DNA from: Planctomycetota bacterium
GTDB taxonomy: Bacteria > Planctomycetota > UBA8742 > UBA2392
NCBI GenBank assembly: GCA_025993795.1
Contig: JAMQHL010000070.1
Location: 39,832-103,831 of the forward strand
Length of the DNA: 64,000 bases
Direction of reading: 5' to 3'
The stretch's first letter is position 1. The number at the start of each line of letters is the position of its first letter. Shown here one piece after another: positions 60,052 through 64,000 of the stretch. Both the position numbers and the translations under genes were made by a program. The notes below the pieces were generated by a model. The model was not told where the DNA came from. It worked only from the letters and a program-made list of their open reading frames with translations, and made no database searches.

Positions 60052-61533
60052 ATGACCGAACGCGTACAGAACTCTATTGCCGGCAAATGGGTTGAAGCAT
60101 CAGGCGAGAAACTCGACAGCCGGGACCCCGCGACCGGCGAACTGCTCGCCGAGTTCAACCAGTCCACCAACGACGACGTGGACATGGCCATCGCCGCGGC
60201 CAAAGCGGCTTTCCCGGCGTGGAAAGCCACGCCCGCGCCCAAGCGCGCTGAAGTCATTCTGAAAAGTGCAGAAGTTCTGCTGCGTCGCAAAGAGGAAATC
60301 AGCCAGCTCATGTCGCGCGAGATGGGCAAGCCCATCGCCGAGGCGCGCGGCGACGTGCAGGAAGCCGTGGACATGGCTTTCTACATCGCCGCCGAGGGCC
60401 GCCGCGGATGGGGACATACCATCCCCGCCGAGATGCCCAACAAGCGCATGTACACGATTCGCCAGCCGCTGGGCGTGTGCAGCCTGATCACGCCCTGGAA
60501 CTTCCCGATTGCGATCCCGAGCTGGAAGAGCTACCCCGCGCTGGTCATGGGCAACACCATCATCTTCAAGCCGGCCGAAGACACGACGCTGCTCGGCAAA
60601 CGCTGGGCCGAAGTGCTGATTGAATCGGGCGTGCCGCCCGGCGTGTTCAACATGGTGATCGGCCACGGCGCGCCAATCGGCGACAAACTGGTCACGCACA
60701 AAGACGTGCGCATGATCAGCTTTACCGGCAGCACCAAGACCGGCTTGGGCATCGCCAGCAAGGCGGCACCGCTGAACAAGCGCGTGTCGCTGGAGATGGG
60801 CGGCAAGAACCCGGTGATCGTGTGGGAAGACGCTGACCTGGAGCTCGCAGTGAACGCAGTGATGTGGGCGGGCTACGGGACCAGTGGCCAGCGCTGCACA
60901 GCGTGTTCCCGTGTTATCGTCCACGAGGCGGTGCACGACATGTTTCTCAAAATGCTGGTCGAGCGCGCCCCCAAGCTGAAAGTCGGCCACGGCAGCAAGC
61001 CCGACAGCTTCTTTGGCGCGATCATCAACGAGCAGCAGCTGCGCAAGATCGACGAGATGGTGCAGGTCGGCGTCAAAGAGGGCGCCAAGCTCGAGTGCGG
61101 CGGCAAGGTGCTGAAAGACGGCGAGTACGCCAAAGGCTACTTCTACGCAGCCACCGTGTTCAGCAACGTAAAGCCGGGCATGCGCATTGAGCAGGAAGAA
61201 ATCTTCGGCCCGGTGATCAGCGTGATGAAGGTGAGGAGTTACGACGAGGCGATTGCCGTGGCCAACGGCGTTGAGTACGGCTTGAGCGCGGGCTTTATCA
61301 GCAAGGACGTCAATCTCTGCCACAAGGCCAGCGTCGATCTCGATTGCGGCCTGTGCTACATCAACGCGGGCTCAACGGGAGCAGAGGTAAGCACACCGTT
61401 CGGCGGCTGGAAGAACACCGGCAACGGGCACCGGGAAGGCGGGCCCACAGTGATCGACGCGTTCAGCGAACTGAAGACAGTAGTGATCGACTACAGCGGA
61501 AAAGTCCAAAAAGCCCAGATCGACAACAACTAG
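60052..61533 (+). CDS. NAD(P)-dependent aldehyde dehydrogenase
   Basis: 493 aa from the ATG at 60052 (GGAGG 5 nt upstream). ALDH-superfamily motifs: ITPWNFPIAIPSWK, FKPAEDTTLLG, FTGSTKTG, the general-base Glu in LEMGGKNP, the catalytic Cys in GQRCTACSR, EEIFGPVISVM and STPFGGWKNTGNGHREGG. Closest in style to semialdehyde-type ALDHs (the GAEVSTPFGG/NTGNGHRE ending), but the substrate cannot be named. The stop codon lies inside the left copy of the RAYT-associated repeat. Confidence 0.92.
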   Translation: MTERVQNSIAGKWVEASGEKLDSRDPATGELLAEFNQSTNDDVDMAIAAAKAAFPAWKATPAPKRAEVILKSAEVLLRRKEEISQLMSREMGKPIAEARGDVQEAVDMAFYIAAEGRRGWGHTIPAEMPNKRMYTIRQPLGVCSLITPWNFPIAIPSWKSYPALVMGNTIIFKPAEDTTLLGKRWAEVLIESGVPPGVFNMVIGHGAPIGDKLVTHKDVRMISFTGSTKTGLGIASKAAPLNKRVSLEMGGKNPVIVWEDADLELAVNAVMWAGYGTSGQRCTACSRVIVHEAVHDMFLKMLVERAPKLKVGHGSKPDSFFGAIINEQQLRKIDEMVQVGVKEGAKLECGGKVLKDGEYAKGYFYAATVFSNVKPGMRIEQEEIFGPVISVMKVRSYDEAIAVANGVEYGLSAGFISKDVNLCHKASVDLDCGLCYINAGSTGAEVSTPFGGWKNTGNGHREGGPTVIDAFSELKTVVIDYSGKVQKAQIDNN

Positions 61534-61625
61534 TGGCATGCGCGTCCCGCGCATGAGTCGCGACGACGTCCCGCCCTCGGCGCTGGCCGGAGGCCAGCAG
61601 AACTCATTCGCGGGATGCGAATGCC
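61532..61625. repeat. RAYT-flanking palindromic repeat, left copy
   Basis: 94 bp, 89 identical to the copy at 62250. It begins AGTGGCATGCGCGTCCCGCG and ends CGCGGGATGCGAATGCC; the outer ends form a ~24-bp imperfect inverted repeat, and an inner palindrome GCTGGCCGGAGGCCAGC sits at its centre. It overlaps the aldehyde dehydrogenase stop codon. REP/BIME-type structure. Confidence 0.85.
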
Positions 61626-61630
61626 TCTGC

Positions 61631-61636
61631 TAGCAT
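61631..61636 (+). promoter_or_regulatory. Candidate leaderless -10 box (TAGCAT, 6 nt before ATG)
   Basis: TAGCAT, TCGGCC, ATG. Same hexamer and spacing as before the kinase at 54436. Lies between the left repeat and the RAYT gene. Confidence 0.45.
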
Positions 61637-61642
61637 TCGGCC

Positions 61643-62242
61643 ATGCGCAAGGTTGGCTTGATCGAGACTCGACAGGGCGCGAACCTGCCCCACTGGACGC
61701 GCGACGGGGCAACTTACGCTGTTACTTTTCGCCTTGCGGACTCGTTGCCCCAACAAGCGATCGATCGCCTGCTGCTCGAGTATCGACGCATTGAGAGAAA
61801 GTCCGAGCAACATGCCGCCGCCCTTTCTCTTGAAGAACTCGTCCGCCGGTCAAAAGGGCGCACCGAAGCCTACCACGCTTTGCTGGACGAGGGTTATGGC
61901 GAATGCACGCTTGCGAACCCGGAGATAGCCAAGGTTGTTGCCGACGCATTGAAGCACTTTGACGGCAACAGATACCAACTGTTTGCCTGGTGCGTCATGC
62001 CGAATCACGTGCATTCGGTCGTGATTCCCTTTCAAAGCCATGATCTTCCCGAGATCCTGCATAGTTGGAAGTCATTCACTGCCAAGGCAGCCAACAAGGC
62101 GCTGGGGCGCACGGGCAGTTTCTGGCAACGTGAGTCTTACGATCATCTGATACGTGACGAAGCGGACTTTGCCCACCACGTCCACTATGTCCGCGAGAAC
62201 CCAAGGGTTGCTGGCCTTGTCAATTGGCCGTGGGTGGGCTGA
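61643..62242 (+). CDS. REP-associated tyrosine transposase (RAYT, Y1/IS200-like)
   Basis: 199 aa. The HUH metal-binding motif is in WCVMPNHVHSVVIP (HVH) and the catalytic Tyr in WQRESYDHLIRDEADF, followed by HHVHYVRENPRVAGLV, the RAYT C-terminal signature. The N-terminal domain has YAVTFRLADSLPQQA. The catalytic residues are intact, so it is probably active. RAYTs are usually single-copy and domesticated, processing the REP palindromes beside them; here the paired 94-bp repeats are the likely substrate. Confidence 0.92.
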   Translation: MRKVGLIETRQGANLPHWTRDGATYAVTFRLADSLPQQAIDRLLLEYRRIERKSEQHAAALSLEELVRRSKGRTEAYHALLDEGYGECTLANPEIAKVVADALKHFDGNRYQLFAWCVMPNHVHSVVIPFQSHDLPEILHSWKSFTAKAANKALGRTGSFWQRESYDHLIRDEADFAHHVHYVRENPRVAGLVNWPWVG

Positions 62243-62249
62243 ACGTGTG

Positions 62250-62346
62250 AGTGGCATGCGCGTCTCGCGCATGAGTCGCGACGGCGTCCCGCCGTCGGCG
62301 CTGGCCGGAGGCCAGCGGAACTCATTCGCGGGACGCGAATGCCACT
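62250..62346. repeat. RAYT-flanking palindromic repeat, right copy
   Basis: 97 bp. Same structure as the left copy with five substitutions; the outer arms here extend to a complete AGTGGCAT/ATGCCACT end. It lies 7 bp after the RAYT stop codon and ends 45 bp before the leaderless -10 of the next gene. Confidence 0.85.
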
Positions 62347-62391
62347 TACTGGATCGGCCTGAAATCGCTCTCGATTCGGGGTTTCGTGCGT

Positions 62392-62397
62392 TACAAT
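62392..62397 (+). promoter_or_regulatory. Candidate leaderless -10 box (TACAAT, 6 nt before ATG)
   Basis: TACAAT (five of six to the sigma-70 -10), CTTGCC, then ATG at 62404. No ribosome site. The best single example of the class in the window. Confidence 0.5.
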
Positions 62398-62403
62398 CTT
62401 GCC

Positions 62404-63681
62404 ATGGTTCGACTGCTCTTACTGCTTGCGTTTGCCGCGCCCCTTTCTGCTTGCCTTTGGGACTACGACACACTGGCGCAGGAATCCAAGGGCATGCCCG
62501 ACGTCAAAGCTGCCATTGTCGGCGGCTTCCCGCGCAACCCGCCGCTTTACTACGAGATGCGGCTTGAACGGGTCACGAGGCTGCTGGCAGAAAACCCCGA
62601 CGACCTTGACGCTTACGATGCCGCCGGCGTCGCCTGTGACCGCCTTGGCCGCAGTGACGAAGCCATTGAGTGGATGGCGCGCAAACTCGCGGCCATGGAG
62701 CGCATAGGCTACGACGCAAGCCAGCACGCACAGCCGAACCACCGCTATCGTTATCTGGCCAACCTGGGCACGTTTCACGCGCACCGCTGGTTCAAGAACG
62801 GCGCCAAGCGCGGCGACACGGCCGACATGCTTCGCGGCCGCGAGCTGATCGCGCAAGCAATCAAAGAAAACCCCGACGCGCATTTTGGCCGCGAGAAGTA
62901 CCAGTTGATGGCGATGGAGTGGGTGATCGCACTGCGACCGTTTGATGAACTCATCCCGGATGCCCAAGGCGTGCCTCAGAAACCGTGGCCGTTGCCAAAC
63001 ATGCTGGGCATAAGCATGCAGGACGCGTACATCGTACACGACAATGACGACGAACTTGCCGAACTTGGCCTTGCGGGCGCGATTGAGGGCCTGAGCGGCT
63101 TGATTGTGATGGGCAACGCGTGGGAAAGCATCGACACGTACTACGCGCTTGCGATGGCCGTCCAGGTTTCCGGGCGGTCGTCCTTGGCGGCGCTGGCATT
63201 CGCGCGGTGCAAAGAGCTCGCCGCTGATGGTCGTCGCTCAGTCGTTGAAGGGACTCCGACCGACGACGAACTCATCAAGCTGATGAACAACGACAACGTC
63301 AACGGGCTGTTCGAGCATCGGTTGCTCGGCTCTCAACAACGTACCATCAAACATGAGTACGAAGAGTTGCGCTCGCTGGCGCGGCAGTGGCACGACGCAC
63401 GAACCAGCCACATGGAAACTCAGCTAGGCCTGGGGCTGCACCCGGACACGAATGCGGACTTCTGGGCGGGCTTCGACGGAAACCCTGATCGCATGGATGT
63501 GCCGGAACCTGGGTTTGTGGCCACTGCCGTTGAGAACTTCACCCGCTGGTTTTGGCACAAGGATGGCCGCTTGATCACCGTGCTTGGCCTCCTCGCCGTC
63601 TTGTTTGGCTTGGGCTTAGTCCTGGTTAGACGTTCATCGCGGCGCCGCAAGAACGCGCCAGCCACTGTCCCCTACCCGTAA
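62404..63681 (+). CDS. TPR-like lipoprotein with a C-terminal membrane helix
   Basis: 425 aa. Lipoprotein signal with lipobox LSAC (LLLLLAFAAPLSAC, Cys ~16). Helical repeats follow (LLAENPDDLDAYDAAGVACD, LGRSDEAIEWMARKL; later LAMAVQVSGRSSLAALAFAR). Near the C-terminus a transmembrane helix (VLGLLAVLFGLGLVLV) is followed by a basic stretch RRSSRRRKN, so the protein would be anchored at both ends: lipid at the N-terminus, helix at the C-terminus. Unusual topology. Function unknown; the repeats suggest a scaffold. Confidence 0.78.
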   Translation: MVRLLLLLAFAAPLSACLWDYDTLAQESKGMPDVKAAIVGGFPRNPPLYYEMRLERVTRLLAENPDDLDAYDAAGVACDRLGRSDEAIEWMARKLAAMERIGYDASQHAQPNHRYRYLANLGTFHAHRWFKNGAKRGDTADMLRGRELIAQAIKENPDAHFGREKYQLMAMEWVIALRPFDELIPDAQGVPQKPWPLPNMLGISMQDAYIVHDNDDELAELGLAGAIEGLSGLIVMGNAWESIDTYYALAMAVQVSGRSSLAALAFARCKELAADGRRSVVEGTPTDDELIKLMNNDNVNGLFEHRLLGSQQRTIKHEYEELRSLARQWHDARTSHMETQLGLGLHPDTNADFWAGFDGNPDRMDVPEPGFVATAVENFTRWFWHKDGRLITVLGLLAVLFGLGLVLVRRSSRRRKNAPATVPYP

Positions 63682-63718
63682 GCATCTGCCGGCCTGTTTG
63701 TGCTGGTTTGCATGTCTG

Positions 63719-63752
63719 CCCGTCGCTTGCGCTCTGGGCTCCTGTTTTCAGG
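63719..63752. repeat. Dispersed repeat copy, intergenic
   Basis: 34 bp with 28 identities to the copy inside aroA (20529-20562). Core CCCGTCGCTTGCGCTCTGGG then CTCCTGTTTT. Lies in the 135-bp gap before the last gene. Confidence 0.5.
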
Positions 63753-63816
63753 TTTCGAATTGTTGTCGCGTAGCCTTGTACGCTTTCGGTGTTGGTCCTG
63801 AACACTGGAGGTTGCT

Positions 63817-64000
63817 ATGTCCAAACGTCTCAAAGTTCGCAGGTTGCCGGCTGGCGTGAAGCTGGGTCAGCCCGCCACCTACTCGGCCGCTGATGCTCGG
63901 CCAGCCGCTGACTTGCCGGCGCGGCAGGCTTTCTTCAATGAGTGCTACGGGCGCTTTATCAAGTTCTTCTATATAGAAGCGCTGGATGAAATGATCGCCC
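63817..64000 (+). CDS. Unknown protein, 3' end missing
   Basis: 61 complete codons are visible before the window ends, with no stop. ATG with GGAGG 5 nt upstream. It begins MSKRLKVRRLPAGVKLGQPA and continues with an Ala/Pro-rich segment to ARQAFFNECYGRFIKFFYIE and ALDEMIA. Not enough sequence to assign a domain. Confidence 0.6.
   Translation, partial: MSKRLKVRRLPAGVKLGQPATYSAADARPAADLPARQAFFNECYGRFIKFFYIEALDEMIA

Larger units (their letters stand above)
61532..62346 (+). mobile_element. REPtron: RAYT transposase between two 94-bp palindromic repeats
   Basis: The two repeats are in the same orientation and almost equidistant from the transposase gene (17 bp before, 7 bp after). This is the standard layout of a REP-associated tyrosine transposase unit, with the repeats as candidate substrates. 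The neighbouring genes on both sides are intact. Confidence 0.75.

Overview
High-GC, densely coded chromosome segment from a diderm bacterium. An outer membrane is implied by a PilQ secretin, a heptosyltransferase-type GT9, an MsbA-type exporter and several lipoproteins. Lineage is an inference: the protein joining TPR-like repeats to two RNA-polymerase-alpha C-terminal domains (17603-18889), together with three Ser/Thr kinases and a REP-associated transposase, points to Planctomycetota or a close PVC relative. MurE carries the DNPR motif of meso-DAP enzymes, so DAP-type peptidoglycan is expected. Menaquinone is probably made by the futalosine route (mqnD) and isoprenoids by the MEP route (dxs). 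No rRNA, tRNA or CRISPR array was seen.

Layout. (1) 1-1669: a truncated HEAT/VWA protein and a small membrane-anchored protein. (2) 1666-9931, minus strand: a short division/cell-wall cluster mraZ - 84-aa unknown - rsmH - ftsL - ftsI - murE - murF - mraY, read from a leader with MraZ-type boxes. (3) 10263-20359: pyrF; a secreted repeat protein; three neighbouring secreted proteins built from one, three and two copies of the same apparently undescribed domain; an FmdB-like protein; a beta-propeller lipoprotein; the TPR-alphaCTD protein; a Ser/Thr kinase. (4) 20386-36111, minus strand: one long array pilM-N-O-P-Q, prenyl synthase, dxs, nadK, HD-GYP, mqnD, 4Fe-4S protein, cysteine desulfurase, aroA. 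(5) 36281-38808: a membrane spermidine-synthase-like protein and an 83-bp tandem repeat. (6) 38809-49404, minus strand: two minor pseudopilins, the major pilin with a structured leader, a Ser/Thr kinase, and an LPS/glycan set (three glycosyltransferases, an exporter, a WaaP-like double kinase). (7) 49546-58651: dual-specificity phosphatase, a lower-GC gene pair, a giant Ser/Thr kinase, membrane proteins, then a poly-aspartate PepSY-like protein in front of an OmpR/HisKA two-component pair. (8) 58699-64000: a degenerate NeuB-like protein, an aldehyde dehydrogenase, a RAYT transposase between two near-identical 94-bp palindromic repeats, a TPR lipoprotein and a truncated gene.

Regulatory reading. 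Many genes have clear GGAGG-type ribosome sites. Seven genes have none, and instead a TANNNT hexamer sits exactly 6 nt (once 7 nt) before the start codon, the arrangement expected for leaderless mRNAs. The strongest candidates for new biology are this start-signal class, the one/two/three-domain secreted family (12543-15700), the poly-Asp/two-component locus (55960-58651), the RAYT with its repeats, the pilA leader hairpin and the NeuB-like pseudoenzyme.
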